Notes: generated by a model not told the origin, from the letters alone. Numbered from the stretch's first letter, positions 24,896-34,198 are shown. The stretch: 64,000 nt of DNA from Alkalicella caledoniensis (GCF_014467015.1 NZ_CP058559.1:2418001-2482000), one strand, 5' to 3'. Program-made: numbers and translations.

Positions 24896-25843
24896 ATGTT
24901 TAAGAGAAAAGGTTTAATGTTATTGGCATTCTTAATGATTATTTCAATGATTGGTTTAACAGCTTGCTCAACAGAGGCAACAACTGAAGGCAATGTAGAA
25001 GATTTAGAAACAGTAACAATAACCCATGAACTTGGTGAAGCAACAGTGGTAAAAAACCCTCAAAGGGTAATAGTATTTGACTATGCAACTTTGGACTCTT
25101 TGAATCAAATGGATGTGGAGATAATTGGTCTTCCTAAATCAAATATCCCTGCTTACTTAGGTCAATACAATGACAATAAATATGAAGATGTAGGAACTTT
25201 GTTTGAACCAAACTATGAGAAGATTTATGAACTTAGACCAGACCTGATTTTAATAGCTGGTAGGCAAAGGGACGTGTATTCTGACCTAGCGGAAATTGCT
25301 CCAACTGTATTTCTACCTATAGATAACCAGGATTACTTAGGGTCTTTTACTAGCAATCTAAGGGTGCTAGGAGAAATTTTCGAAAAAGAGGATTTTGTGA
25401 ATGCAGAGATAAACAAAATTGAGACACAGATTAGTGAAGTGAACTCTCAGGTCACAGAAGCCGGTAAAAACGCTCTAATAATTATGGCCAACGATGGGGC
25501 ACTTAGTGTATATGGACCAAACTCTAGATTTAATGTTATCCATAAAGAGTTTGGTTACCCCGCAGCAGATGAGACTATAGAAGTATCTAATCACGGTCAA
25601 AGTATATCCTTTGAGTATATCTTAGAAGTAAATCCAGATATAATCTTTGTTATAGATAGAGCAGCAGTAACAGGTGGAACCAACGGAGCATCAAAAGTGT
25701 TAGATAACGACATTGTAAGAATGACAAATGCTTACAAAAACCATACAATAAACTACCTAAGTTCCCACATCTGGTACGTAGCCTCAGGAGGACTAGAAGG
25801 AACAAACATCATGATAGAAGAAATATCAGCAGCACTGAAGTAA
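24896..25843 (+). CDS. yclQ: Siderophore-binding lipoprotein (YclQ/FatB-like)
   Basis: A lipoprotein signal occupies the first 25 residues, with lipobox LTAC at about Cys24. The mature protein is a class III (TroA/FecB-like) solute-binding protein: VTITHELGEATVVKNPQRVIVFD, YEKIYELRPDLILIAGRQ, IAPTVFLP, and SFEYILEVNPDIIFVIDRAAV. This pattern is closest to YclQ and FatB, which bind catecholate siderophores such as petrobactin. It sits outside the membrane and delivers ligand to the permease pair. The ribosome site is weak (AGGATGG). A strong terminator follows. Confidence 0.92.
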   Translation: MFKRKGLMLLAFLMIISMIGLTACSTEATTEGNVEDLETVTITHELGEATVVKNPQRVIVFDYATLDSLNQMDVEIIGLPKSNIPAYLGQYNDNKYEDVGTLFEPNYEKIYELRPDLILIAGRQRDVYSDLAEIAPTVFLPIDNQDYLGSFTSNLRVLGEIFEKEDFVNAEINKIETQISEVNSQVTEAGKNALIIMANDGALSVYGPNSRFNVIHKEFGYPAADETIEVSNHGQSISFEYILEVNPDIIFVIDRAAVTGGTNGASKVLDNDIVRMTNAYKNHTINYLSSHIWYVASGGLEGTNIMIEEISAALK

Positions 25844-25846
25844 AAC

Positions 25847-25881
25847 AAACCCCATGCCCTAAGAAGGGGCATGGGGTTTAA
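25847..25881 (+). terminator. Terminator of the siderophore operon
   Basis: Strong stem AAACCCCATGCCC / GGGGCATGGGGTTT, starting a few bases after the yclQ-like stop. Confidence 0.85.
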
Positions 25882-25915
25882 TTGTGTGCCTAAGAAGTCA
25901 GGGTAGATTTTAGGG

Positions 25916-25950
25916 GTTAGGAGTCAGAAGTTAGGTGTTGGGCGTTTAGG
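25916..25950. repeat. Degenerate heptamer repeat (GTTAGGN type), five units
   Basis: Successive seven-base units read GTTAGGA, GTCAGAA, GTTAGGT, GTTGGGC, GTTTAGG. The same degenerate heptamer occurs on the other strand at 60797-60831. The rest of the 25882-26165 spacer holds no convincing gene. Confidence 0.5.
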
Positions 25951-26165
25951 GGCTAAGCTCAGTTGAATTTGAACTTGGCCGATAATCTGTTTAGTCTATA
26001 TTGGTGTAAAATTGGTGGTGGGTTTTGTTGGTGTAATTGGTGTCTAAACGTTTTAATTTTCGAGCATCATTGGAAAAAGATGCATTTTTCTAGAATTTAT
26101 AGTAACATAGAAGGGAAGGAAGCTATATATAATAAAAGAATGAAAGTTACAAAGGAGAATTAACT

Positions 26166-27002
26166 ATGATTAGATTAGGTGAAAAGCAAACACTTGTTGC
26201 CATAAGAAAATCTTCGGTAGGTATGTACTTAAGTTCAAGGGAAGATGATTTTGCAGAAGAAGTTCTACTACCCAATAGTCAAGTGCCAGCTGAACTAGAA
26301 GAAGGAAATGAAATAGAAGTATTTATTTACAGGGATTCTGAAGATAGAATCATTGCTACTCCCAAAAAACCAAGAATAACCCTAGATGAGGTGACTGCTC
26401 TAAAGGTAAAAGAAGTAACAAAAATTGGTGCATGGTTAGATTGGGGGCTGCCCAAGGACCTATTGCTACCTTACAAAGAACAAAAGGGAGATGTAGAGGC
26501 TGGTAAATACTATATGGTTGGCCTATACATAGATAACAGTGATAGACTGTGCGCCACCATGCGTCTCTACGATTTTTTAAGGACAGACTCCCCTTATCAA
26601 AAGGATGATAAAATTAAGGGTGTTATATATGACGTTAACAATGATCTAGGTGCCCTTGTGGCAGTGGACTATAAATTCAATGGTCTTATCCCTCGCAAAG
26701 AGTTATTTGAGGATTATAAGGTAGGGGATATAGTAGAAGCCAGAGTAACAAAGGTAAGGGAAGATGGAAAACTAGATCTTAGCCTTAGGGAGAAATCCTA
26801 CATACAGATGGATATTGACGCTGAATTTATCCAAGAAAAACTAGATGAAAATGGAGGAATACTTCTTTTAAATGATAAAAGCTCCCCAGAACTTATAAAA
26901 GAGCAGCTAAACATGAGCAAAGGTGCATTTAAAAAAGCAGTGGGTAAACTGTTGAAGGAAAATAAAATAAAATTTATAGAAAATGGTATAGAGAAGATAT
27001 AG
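26166..27002 (+). CDS. cvfB: CvfB family S1-domain RNA-binding protein (YitL-like)
   Basis: The 278-residue protein has the CvfB layout: S1-like barrels at about residues 1-62, 66-130 and 145-210, then a C-terminal winged helix (about 225-278; KEQLNMSKGAFKKAVGKLLKE, FIENGIEKI). Family motifs include GMYLSS, GAWLDWGLPKDLLLPYKEQ and GKLDLSLREKSY. CvfB binds RNA and affects virulence-factor expression in Staphylococcus; the role here is likely RNA metabolism. AAAGGAG precedes the ATG, and a terminator follows. Confidence 0.92.
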   Translation: MIRLGEKQTLVAIRKSSVGMYLSSREDDFAEEVLLPNSQVPAELEEGNEIEVFIYRDSEDRIIATPKKPRITLDEVTALKVKEVTKIGAWLDWGLPKDLLLPYKEQKGDVEAGKYYMVGLYIDNSDRLCATMRLYDFLRTDSPYQKDDKIKGVIYDVNNDLGALVAVDYKFNGLIPRKELFEDYKVGDIVEARVTKVREDGKLDLSLREKSYIQMDIDAEFIQEKLDENGGILLLNDKSSPELIKEQLNMSKGAFKKAVGKLLKENKIKFIENGIEKI

Positions 27003-27022
27003 AAAAGATATAGAAAAGATAT

Positions 27023-27058
27023 AAAAGCACTGGACAGTTTTAAAAGTCCAGTGCTTTT
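27023..27058 (+). terminator. Terminator of cvfB
   Basis: Stem AAAAGCACTGGAC / GTCCAGTGCTTTT. Before it, a 12-bp unit (AGATATAGAAAA type) is repeated about three times from 26993. Confidence 0.85.
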
Positions 27059-27067
27059 CATAACCCT

Positions 27068-27112
27068 ATAAGGATGGTTGAAGGGATATATATCACTTCA
27101 ACCATCCTTATA
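27068..27112 (-). terminator. Terminator of the OhrR-like gene
   Basis: Perfect 17-bp stem (TATAAGGATGGTTGAAG and complement) with a 12-base loop lies beyond the minus-strand stop at 27134. Confidence 0.75.
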
Positions 27113-27133
27113 GAAAAAACTAGTTAAGTGTTT

Positions 27134-27622
27134 TTACCCGTCAACTAATGACATAAGCTTTTTCAAAGCTAGATAAATGTCCAAAGCACTTTCTTCACTT
27201 AAATTACTTGAACAAATTAGTTTTTTAGGTATTTCCACAGCCTCTGCTTTTAATCTTTGACCTTTTTCAGTCAAAACCACATGGACATTTCTCTCATCAA
27301 CAGAGCTTCGCACCCTATTTACATAATCCAGGGATTCTAACTTTTTAAGCAAAGGTGTCAATGTACCGGAATCTAAATATAACTTTTTGCCCAACTCTTT
27401 CACTGTAATATTGTCTTTTTCCCATAGGGCAAGTAATGTAATATAACCTGTGTAGGTAAGGCCAAAGGGCTCTAACAGTGGCTTATATTTCTTAATAATT
27501 TCCTTTGAACATACATATAAGGAAAAACAAAGTTGGTTATCTAATTTTAGAATATCATCTTCGTGATTATAGTTTGTTTCTAATGTATTTTCTTTATAAG
27601 TCATTGGATTCATCCTATTCAT
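27134..27622 (-). CDS. MarR family regulator, OhrR-like
   Basis: The winged-helix core (about residues 30-150) includes LTYTGYITLLALWEKDNITVKELGKKL, LDSGTLTPLLKKLESLDYVNRVRS and DERNVHVVLTEKG. The sequence LDNQLCFSLYVCSKEI matches the OhrR N-terminus, whose Cys in LCFALY senses organic peroxides; a second Cys sits seven residues later. A TACAATT-type palindrome lies just upstream. The start is uncertain: ATGs exist at 27622, 27613 and 27604, and the last has the best ribosome site (AGGATG). No ohr gene is seen in the window. Confidence 0.87.
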   Translation of the reverse strand: MNRMNPMTYKENTLETNYNHEDDILKLDNQLCFSLYVCSKEIIKKYKPLLEPFGLTYTGYITLLALWEKDNITVKELGKKLYLDSGTLTPLLKKLESLDYVNRVRSSVDERNVHVVLTEKGQRLKAEAVEIPKKLICSSNLSEESALDIYLALKKLMSLVDG

Positions 27623-27634
27623 AATTTAGTTGCA

Positions 27635-27649
27635 CACAATTTAATTGCA
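27635..27649 (-). promoter_or_regulatory. OhrR-type operator
   Basis: CACAATT-T-AATTGCA differs at only two positions from the known OhrR box TACAATT-N-AATTGTA. It lies 13 bp upstream of the first ATG of the OhrR-like gene, which supports autoregulation. Confidence 0.6.
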
Positions 27650-27823
27650 ATTTAATTCTAATAAAACTAACATAATAAGTCAAGTTGAGTAGCTATTCCA
27701 TTTCGCCCAAAGGAGCCTTTTACATTTACAAAACATTTACAATTACCTTATGATTTGTTGATTATTTATGTTTAATATTATATATGAATCATAAATATCC
27801 TAGCTTTGTTTGGAGGTAATTAT

Positions 27824-28303
27824 ATGGAGGTATCAGATTTTAAAAATACAGTCTTGCAAAACTTTAGGAAATTATCAGAGCAAATGACTAAGATACTTAA
27901 CAACCTAGGTGAAAAGTATGGCATTACCATGCTCCAGTTACTTATTCTTTTTGAGTTATTCCATCATGGGAAACATACTATCGGGAGCCTAGCCAATAGT
28001 ATCTGTGTTGCAGAAGCTAACCTATCTTTGATATGCAAAAAGCTTGAACAAAAAGGATTCATTAGGAGGATAAGAAATATTGATGATGCAAGGGTTGTGG
28101 AAGTAATACTTACACCCTCAGGGAAAAAATTAGTTTGCGAAATAGATCAAGAGTTAGACCTTATGTTTGGGGAAAGGCTTAGGTTCTTGGAGGAAAACTC
28201 TCAAGTCTTAATCACTCTTGGGATGGGGAAACTTCAAGACCTCCTCGAAGAAGTAACAGAGGAAAATAATAGAACGTCACAACAAGGGAAGAGGAGATAT
28301 TAA
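27824..28303 (+). CDS. MarR family transcriptional regulator
   Basis: The 159-residue protein has the MarR winged helix: KYGITMLQLLILFELFHHGKH, IGSLANSICVAEANLSLICKKLEQKGFIRRI and the wing NIDDARVVEVILTPSGKKL. I chose the ATG at 27824 because TGGAGGT lies 7 nt before it; a TTG 18 bp upstream would place the ribosome site inside the gene. The stop abuts the ftsH start, so both are probably co-transcribed and the regulator may control ftsH. No ligand is predictable. Confidence 0.88.
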   Translation: MEVSDFKNTVLQNFRKLSEQMTKILNNLGEKYGITMLQLLILFELFHHGKHTIGSLANSICVAEANLSLICKKLEQKGFIRRIRNIDDARVVEVILTPSGKKLVCEIDQELDLMFGERLRFLEENSQVLITLGMGKLQDLLEEVTEENNRTSQQGKRRY

Positions 28304-30115
28304 ATGAAATTACCAAAAGGACCGAAGAAACCTAGAAAGCCACTTATATATTACTATGCATTGACATTTGCTGTTGTAATGATCTTAAATGCATTTGTTT
28401 TTCCACTTTTTATAAATGATCAAGTAACAAAAGTAGACTATAATACTTTTTTAAATAGGGTTGAAGCAGGAGAAGTTAAAGATGTAGAAATACAAGATAG
28501 ACAGATTGCCTATACTGCCCTAGAAGACGGTAAGGAAAAAGTTTATATAACCGGTAGAGTTGATGACCCTGATTTAGTAAATAGATTGCATAGTAAAGGA
28601 GTAGAATTTTCCCGGATTATTCCAAGGGAAATATCTCCTTTTATGAACTTGATTCTAACTTGGATTTTCCCTATCATGATTTTTATAGTATTAGGTCAGT
28701 TTATTATGAAAAGGATGGGTGGCAATGCCATGTCCTTTGGAAAAAGCAACGCTAAGGTTTATGTTGAAGCTCAAACTGGAAAGACCTTCGCAGATGTGGC
28801 AGGTCAAGATGAAGCTAAAGAGGCGTTGACAGAGATTGTGGATTTTTTAAATGATCCAAATAAATATAGGGACATAGGGGCAGTTTTGCCTAAAGGAGCA
28901 CTACTGGTGGGACCACCTGGTACAGGAAAAACCCTTCTCGCTAAGGCCGTAGCTGGAGAATCTAAGGTTCCGTTTTTCTCCATTTCAGGTTCTGAGTTTG
29001 TGGAGATGTTTGTGGGTATGGGAGCAGCAAGGGTAAGGGATCTATTTAAGCAAGCTCAGGAAAAAGCTCCTTGTATTGTTTTCATAGATGAAATAGATAC
29101 CATAGGTAAGAAACGTGATACTGGTGGTATAGGAGGTAATGATGAGAGGGAGCAGACCTTAAATCAGCTATTAACAGAACTAGATGGTTTCAGTGGTGAG
29201 AAGGGTGTTGTTATACTAGCTGCAACAAATAGGCCTGAAACCTTAGATAAAGCACTTCTACGTCCAGGAAGATTTGATAGAAGAGTACCTGTGGAACTTC
29301 CGGATTTAGCTGGCCGTGAATCTATATTAAAAGTACACTCCAAAAAGGTTAAGGTAAGTGATGGTATTGACTACAATGCCATTGCAAGGGCTACCCCTGG
29401 AGCCTCTGGAGCCGACCTTGCCAATATGATTAATGAGGGAGCACTAAGGGCTGTGAAATTTGGACGTAAACAAGTTGTCCAAAGTGACCTAGAAGAAGCA
29501 GTGGAAGTAGTTTTAGCTGGATATCAAAGGAAGAACTCTGTTCTGTCAGCTAAAGAAAAAGAAATTATAGCTTATCATGAAATCGGTCATGCCATAGTTG
29601 CTGCGAAACAAACAGACTCTGCTCCAGTTCATAAGATTACTATAATCCCACGAACTTCAGGGGCACTGGGATATACAATGCAGTTGGCAGAAAGTGAAAA
29701 CGTACTATTATCAAAAGAAGAGGCATTTAATAAAATCGTAACCTATACAGGTGGTCGGGCAGCTGAAGAGATAGTTTTTAACAGCATAACTTCTGGTGCA
29801 TCCAACGATATAGAACAATCTACTAAACTGGCTCGTGCCATGGTTACCCGCTTAGGTATGAGTAAAAACTTCGACATGATGGCATTAGAAACAGTAACAA
29901 ACCAGTATCTTGGTGGAGATACATCTTTAGCTTGTTCACCAGAAACGGCAGCAAAAATAGATCACGAAGTACTGGAAATAATTAAAAATGCCCATGAAAA
30001 AGCCATAAACATCTTAAAAGAAAACATGGAGAAACTCCACGAATTATCAGCTTATCTAATAGAAAAAGAAACAATAACTGGTGAAGAATTCATGAAAATA
30101 TTAGAAGCCAATTAA
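28304..30115 (+). CDS. ftsH: ATP-dependent zinc metalloprotease FtsH
   Basis: Two membrane helices (about 14-37 and 112-135) bracket the outside domain. The AAA domain follows, with Walker A GPPGTGKT at 203-210, Walker [10 protein letters not shown] and the second region of homology [11 protein letters not shown]. The protease zinc site is HEIGH at 425-429, with the third ligand Asp in GASNDIEQS. FtsH degrades membrane and short-lived regulatory proteins as a hexamer. The 603-residue length is typical. Being paired with a MarR gene rather than hpt/tilS suggests that it may be a second, regulated FtsH copy; that is inference. Confidence 0.95.
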   Translation: MKLPKGPKKPRKPLIYYYALTFAVVMILNAFVFPLFINDQVTKVDYNTFLNRVEAGEVKDVEIQDRQIAYTALEDGKEKVYITGRVDDPDLVNRLHSKGVEFSRIIPREISPFMNLILTWIFPIMIFIVLGQFIMKRMGGNAMSFGKSNAKVYVEAQTGKTFADVAGQDEAKEALTEIVDFLNDPNKYRDIGAVLPKGALLVGPPGTGKTLLAKAVAGESKVPFFSISGSEFVEMFVGMGAARVRDLFKQAQEKAPCIVFIDEIDTIGKKRDTGGIGGNDEREQTLNQLLTELDGFSGEKGVVILAATNRPETLDKALLRPGRFDRRVPVELPDLAGRESILKVHSKKVKVSDGIDYNAIARATPGASGADLANMINEGALRAVKFGRKQVVQSDLEEAVEVVLAGYQRKNSVLSAKEKEIIAYHEIGHAIVAAKQTDSAPVHKITIIPRTSGALGYTMQLAESENVLLSKEEAFNKIVTYTGGRAAEEIVFNSITSGASNDIEQSTKLARAMVTRLGMSKNFDMMALETVTNQYLGGDTSLACSPETAAKIDHEVLEIIKNAHEKAINILKENMEKLHELSAYLIEKETITGEEFMKILEAN

Positions 30116-30124
30116 GGACAATAA

Positions 30125-30149
30125 AAGAACCCAAGGGATTGGGTTCTTT
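30125..30149 (+). terminator. ftsH terminator hairpin (left copy of a 25-bp duplication)
   Basis: Stem AAAGAACCCAA / TTGGGTTCTTT. The same 25 bp recur at 32083-32107, flanking the IS1182-family element. Confidence 0.85.
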
Positions 30150-32082
30150 AGACTGATGACAAAGTCATTTTTTAGGAATGTCGCATATTAAACGCTAAAC
30201 AAAATTCTCCGTCGGGACTTAAGGCTTCTATCTAAACTCCAGAAGGGTACCGCTCCAATTCACCGTCCATGGTTAAGTGGAGCTCTCGAAACGTCAGACT
30301 GTGTGAGAATTAGAGAATAATATATGTCTAAATGGCTCTAAAGTACTGTAAATACAGTACTTTTCCCTTTTTCTGTAGTATAATTAAGTTATAGAATATC
30401 GGAGAGGGGATTTTAAATTGTCATTTATAAAAGGTACAGATAGAAAGCAAAAAACAATGTTTCCTGACTGCATAGAAGATTACATAGGTGAGGATAATCC
30501 CGTTAGAGTAATTGATGAATACGTAGAACTGGTCAATATGAGTGCATTCACTAAATCAAAGGAACACCGCAGAGGTGCACCAGGATATCATCCCTCTGTT
30601 TTATTGAAGTTATATCTATATGGGTATGTAAATGGCATAAGATCATCTAGAAAGCTAGAAACAGAATCTCACAGGAATATAGAAGTGGTTTGGCTATTAC
30701 AAAAACTAAAACCTGATTTTAAAACAATAGCTGATTTCAGGAAAGAAAATAAAACTCAGCTAAAACAAGTTTTCAAGGATTTTACTAAGTTGTGTAAGGA
30801 TCTCAAACTATTAGGCGAGGAATTCATAGCAATAGATGGGACTAAAATTCAAGCTAATAATTCAAAGAAGAATAATTTCTCAAAGAAAAAAATACAAAGA
30901 CACAAACAATATATCGAAGATAAGGTTAATTCCTATCTAGATTTGTTAGAAAGCAGTGACAAAGACGATTCACCTAAACTTAAGTATACACCTGAAGAAA
31001 TTCAGCAAAAAATTGAAAAACTCAAGGAGCGTAAAATTAAATTTGAAGAGTTGGAAAAAAAACTACAGGATAGCGAAAGTAATGAAATATCTACAGTTGA
31101 CGAAGATGCTAGGCTTATGGACAACAAAAACAATGGTGTTACTGTAGCATATAACATACAAACAGCTGTAGACTCTAAGCATAGTATTATAGTGGCATAT
31201 GATGTTACAAACAATCCCGCAGATCAAGGTAATCTAAATTCACTTGCAGAAAAGGCTAAAGATATATTTGGAAAAAGGAAACTTGAAGTAGCAGCAGATA
31301 AAGGCTATTACCAAGCAGACGACCTTATGAAATGTGAGAGAAACGAAACAACAGTCTATTTGCCAAAACAGTCGTATTCTAACGCCACAGGAGACAAAGA
31401 TTTCTACGGAGATAAATTTACTTATGTGCCTGAAAAAGACTTATATATTTGTCCTTTGGGCCATGAATTACGCAGAATAAACCACAAATCAAAAGAACCA
31501 AAAAGAATAAAATATAGAAACTACGATGCCTGTAAAAACTGTGAATCAAAAAGCAAATGCACCACTGCAGCCAAAGGCAGGATAATAAATCGGTCACCTA
31601 ACCAAGATTTTTTGGATACTATAGATGCTAGAACAGAAGCAAATATGGACAAATACCTACAAAGGCAGATGATTGTTGAGCATCCTTATGGAACCATCAA
31701 AAGGACAATGAATGCTGGGTATTTTTTAACAAGAGGGATGGATTCTGTAACTACAGAGACAGCCCTAGTTTTGCTAGCCTATAATTTTAAAAGAGTAATA
31801 AATATTATAGGAGTGAAAGAACTACTAAGGATATTAGTAGCTCTTAGACCCACTTTATCATTGTATTTTTATATGTTTAAGTCATATTGCACCAAAAGAC
31901 AGGAAATTTACGGCTAATCTTTGAGTTTTTAGAGATTAGCCACACAGTCTGACGTCCTGTTCCTCGCCCCTTCTTCCGTTTAGCTATTCAGCTCTTAAGT
32001 CTATCTCCTCGAATTAATTGTATAGCTTTTTAATATGCACATCTTAGGTCAATGACTTTGTCTAAGGTTTGTCTACAAGCTG
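30150..32082 (+). mobile_element. Insertion sequence, IS1182 family, 1933 bp
   Basis: The borders are set by the 25-bp duplicated terminator hairpin. Imperfect terminal inverted repeats share GACAAAGTCATT and GCATATTAAA (30158-30193 and 32027-32062). A second inverted pair ACGTCAGACTGTGTG lies closer in (near 30290 and 31955). The 499-residue transposase frame is intact. Confidence 0.85.
30418..31917 (+). CDS. IS1182 family transposase
   Basis: The 499-residue frame shows the family blocks: N-terminal HRRGAPGYHPSVLLKLYLYGY, then IADFRKEN, catalytic Asp in FIAIDGTKIQAN, a Lys-rich coiled linker, second Asp in VAADKGYYQADD, zinc-like Cys pairs (CKNCESKSKC), and catalytic Glu in IVEHPYGTIKRTM. 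The start is a TTG preceded by GGAGAGGGG; no better ATG lies nearby. The frame is complete, so the element could be active. Confidence 0.9.
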   Translation: MSFIKGTDRKQKTMFPDCIEDYIGEDNPVRVIDEYVELVNMSAFTKSKEHRRGAPGYHPSVLLKLYLYGYVNGIRSSRKLETESHRNIEVVWLLQKLKPDFKTIADFRKENKTQLKQVFKDFTKLCKDLKLLGEEFIAIDGTKIQANNSKKNNFSKKKIQRHKQYIEDKVNSYLDLLESSDKDDSPKLKYTPEEIQQKIEKLKERKIKFEELEKKLQDSESNEISTVDEDARLMDNKNNGVTVAYNIQTAVDSKHSIIVAYDVTNNPADQGNLNSLAEKAKDIFGKRKLEVAADKGYYQADDLMKCERNETTVYLPKQSYSNATGDKDFYGDKFTYVPEKDLYICPLGHELRRINHKSKEPKRIKYRNYDACKNCESKSKCTTAAKGRIINRSPNQDFLDTIDARTEANMDKYLQRQMIVEHPYGTIKRTMNAGYFLTRGMDSVTTETALVLLAYNFKRVINIIGVKELLRILVALRPTLSLYFYMFKSYCTKRQEIYG

Positions 32083-32107
32083 AAGAACCCAAGGGATTGG
32101 GTTCTTT
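32083..32107 (-). terminator. Duplicated terminator hairpin (right copy)
   Basis: This is identical to 30125-30149 and is followed by TTTTATATTTTT. As a symmetric hairpin it may now also terminate the ABC-F gene that ends at 32130 on the minus strand. Confidence 0.75.
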
Positions 32108-32129
32108 TATATTTTTCAATATTTGAATA

Positions 32130-33761
32130 TCATAACTTTGTAGACCTTAACTTCTTTGTGAGCTCCATAAACTCCCTATCCAGTTCATTTTTTTTATCAC
32201 TGGCCAATGTTGGATCAGACAATTGTCCAATTACCTGTGCGATTTTGTTTTCCAATAAAATTTTATCCTCGTAGGAGTCATTAACAAAAGTTCTTTGATT
32301 AGATTTAATAAATTCTTCATAACACCCTTCATAGGTGTTAATTTTTTTGTCCCCAATGTGTAAAACTCTACTGGCAACAGAGCTTAAAAACCTGCGGTCA
32401 TGGGACACAGCCAGTATAGTGCCTTGGTAGTCTTCTAGGGCATTCTCTATTGCTTCAATTGTAGCCATATCCAAAAAGTTAGTTGGTTCATCTAAAATCA
32501 AAATATTAATGTCCTGGAGAAAAATTTTAGCAAAAGTAACCTTTACTCTCTCTCCACCACTTAATACTTCAACCTTCTTATAAACCTCATCTCTAGTAAA
32601 CAATAGTCTAGAAAGTACTGTCCTTGTAAATGACTCTCCGTGTGGTGAGGACTCCATTACGTTTTCTAAGATAGTTTTACTTTCATCTAGGATATCAAGG
32701 CTCTGACTAAAATACCCTATCTTTAACTTAGAAGATGATTTAATACAATCCTCACCCTGCACAATCATCTTCACGAGAGTAGATTTGCCACAACCATTAT
32801 CACCCACAAGGACTGTTTTGGATTTATTAGGTATATTAAATTCTGCATTATTAAATATAACATTGCTACCAAAAGCTTTATTGATGTTATTACCCTGTAT
32901 TAGAATCTTGCTATGAATTTCATCCTTTTTGTTTATGTCCACTAATGTTTTCTTTAGTTCACGGGGTTTTTCCTTAACCTCTAGCTGATCAAGTCTTGTT
33001 TTAATAGATTTTACTGCATTATCTAAGTTTTTCTTAGATTTTTGGTTGCCCATCTTGTGAAGCCTTGCTTCGGAGTTGCCCATTCTTTTGGGAGTTTTCC
33101 TCATGGTACTAGATTTTTCTGCTTTTTCTTGCATGGCCTTAGTCAATCTTTCTTTTTCTCTAACATATGATTCATACTCAAAGGCAGCATAATCTTCTTC
33201 TAATTGCTTTTGATATTTGTAGTTTGAATAGTTTCCGTTGTAAAGCTTTACATTACCATTTTTGACCTCTAGAACCTTATTACAAATTTTATCCAGTAGC
33301 TCCCTATCATGGGAAACCAAAAGTAAAGTTCCTGTTAACTTAGTGAGCTCATCCTCTAAAAGCTGGATTCCCTTGATATCTAAGTTAGTTGTAGGCTCAT
33401 CCATGAGTACTAGGGATGCATTTTTACCAAGACCCGTGGCAAGCTTTAATCTGGTCTTTTCTCCACCACTCATTGTCTCACAGTATTCTCTCTTGTTAGT
33501 AAAACGTGATAGCATATGCTCACAACTGTCGTCATGTACTGAGTCTAATTGTGTTATATATGATAACTTTCCATGAGTATTAAATGTTCCTTCATCTGCT
33601 AATTCTCTGCCACTAATTATGTTTAAAAGTGTGGTTTTGCCAGATCCATTTATACCAACAATACCTACTTTGTCTCCTTCATAAAGTTCTAAGTTATCTA
33701 TATCTAAAATTAATCTATCCCCATAAAACTTCTTAATTTTATTTAAACTTAAGGTTTGCAT
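32130..33761 (-). CDS. ABC-F protein, probable ribosome-protection (antibiotic resistance) type
   Basis: Two ABC domains without membrane segments (Walker A GINGSGKTT and GDNGCGKST; signatures MSGGEKTR and LSGGERVK; Walker B LVLMDEPTTNLD and ILILDEPTNFLD) define ABC-F. A long charged linker with SSTMRKTPKRMGNSEARLHKMG is like that of Lsa/Vga-type proteins, which displace drugs from the ribosome. I place the start at the ATG at 33761, which has GGAGGG upstream. An in-frame TTG at 33860 also has AAGGAG and would add a hydrophobic 33-residue extension. A long leader precedes the gene. Drug specificity cannot be read from sequence. Confidence 0.9.
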   Translation of the reverse strand: MQTLSLNKIKKFYGDRLILDIDNLELYEGDKVGIVGINGSGKTTLLNIISGRELADEGTFNTHGKLSYITQLDSVHDDSCEHMLSRFTNKREYCETMSGGEKTRLKLATGLGKNASLVLMDEPTTNLDIKGIQLLEDELTKLTGTLLLVSHDRELLDKICNKVLEVKNGNVKLYNGNYSNYKYQKQLEEDYAAFEYESYVREKERLTKAMQEKAEKSSTMRKTPKRMGNSEARLHKMGNQKSKKNLDNAVKSIKTRLDQLEVKEKPRELKKTLVDINKKDEIHSKILIQGNNINKAFGSNVIFNNAEFNIPNKSKTVLVGDNGCGKSTLVKMIVQGEDCIKSSSKLKIGYFSQSLDILDESKTILENVMESSPHGESFTRTVLSRLLFTRDEVYKKVEVLSGGERVKVTFAKIFLQDINILILDEPTNFLDMATIEAIENALEDYQGTILAVSHDRRFLSSVASRVLHIGDKKINTYEGCYEEFIKSNQRTFVNDSYEDKILLENKIAQVIGQLSDPTLASDKKNELDREFMELTKKLRSTKL

Positions 33762-33866
33762 AAAAAAATCCCTCCTATATTTATGGAGAGAATAGTCTTT
33801 TGCTTTGTTAGGTATTAATACTAGAGAAAATATAATACAAAAAAGTAATTCAGTGAGCAAGAGGTA

Positions 33867-33911
33867 TTACTCCTTTTCAACTTTTAACTTTCTACTTTCT
33901 ACTAGTAACAT
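33867..33911 (-). CDS. Possible leader peptide (14 codons) upstream of the ABC-F gene
   Basis: A short ATG frame (MLLVESRKLKVEKE) lies in the ABC-F leader, and its last codons include AAGGAG. ABC-F resistance genes often have such peptides that control attenuation. It has no clear ribosome site of its own, so it is only a candidate. Confidence 0.3.
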   Translation of the reverse strand: MLLVESRKLKVEKE

Positions 33912-33926
33912 ATAAGCAATTATAAC

Positions 33927-34011
33927 TATCTCATTCCACAATTAGTAAATAGCAAATAAACCTTTAAATAAAGGTTTGCTAATTCTCTGTAATTGATTAG
34001 TAAATGAGATA
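33927..34011 (-). promoter_or_regulatory. Large nested hairpin in the ABC-F leader
   Basis: Outer arms TATCTCATT / AATGAGATA enclose AATTAG...AGCAAA / TTTGCTAATT pairings and a central AAACCTTTAAATAAAGGTTT palindrome. In the minus-strand transcript it forms an extended structure between promoter and gene, fitting an attenuator or drug-responsive leader. Confidence 0.55.
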
Positions 34012-34030
34012 ATTACTTCATTGACAATAC

Positions 34031-34143
34031 CATACCCTTTCATGATTATCAGAACATTTTTATTATACTATTTTGGGATTATTTAATCAATAAGTTATTT
34101 TAGTGCTTTAACTAGAATGAAGACAACTATATTTTTATAATCT
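34031..34143. repeat. 113-bp promoter-bearing repeat, copy 1
   Basis: Nearly the same sequence recurs at 34540-34652 with a constant offset of 509 bp and only a few differences. It carries a minus-strand promoter in front of the ABC-F leader. Confidence 0.85.
34062..34090 (-). promoter_or_regulatory. Promoter of the ABC-F gene
   Basis: Read on the minus strand: TTGATT, 17 bp, TATAAT. Transcription would start near 34055, giving a leader of about 290 nt. Confidence 0.7.
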
Positions 34144-34198
34144 AGGATTTCATTTGGTATTTGATTTCTTTAAAGTAAATACATACATATTTTTTATA

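Noticed and set aside
25963-26163. 66-residue open frame before cvfB
   Set aside because: No ribosome site at its ATG, Trp/Cys-rich composition unlike a real protein, and it lies in a repeat-rich spacer.
33762-33860. N-terminal extension of the ABC-F protein from TTG 33860
   Set aside because: Family proteins begin at the MQTL region; the extension is hydrophobic and leader-like. It is kept only as an alternative because of its AAGGAG.
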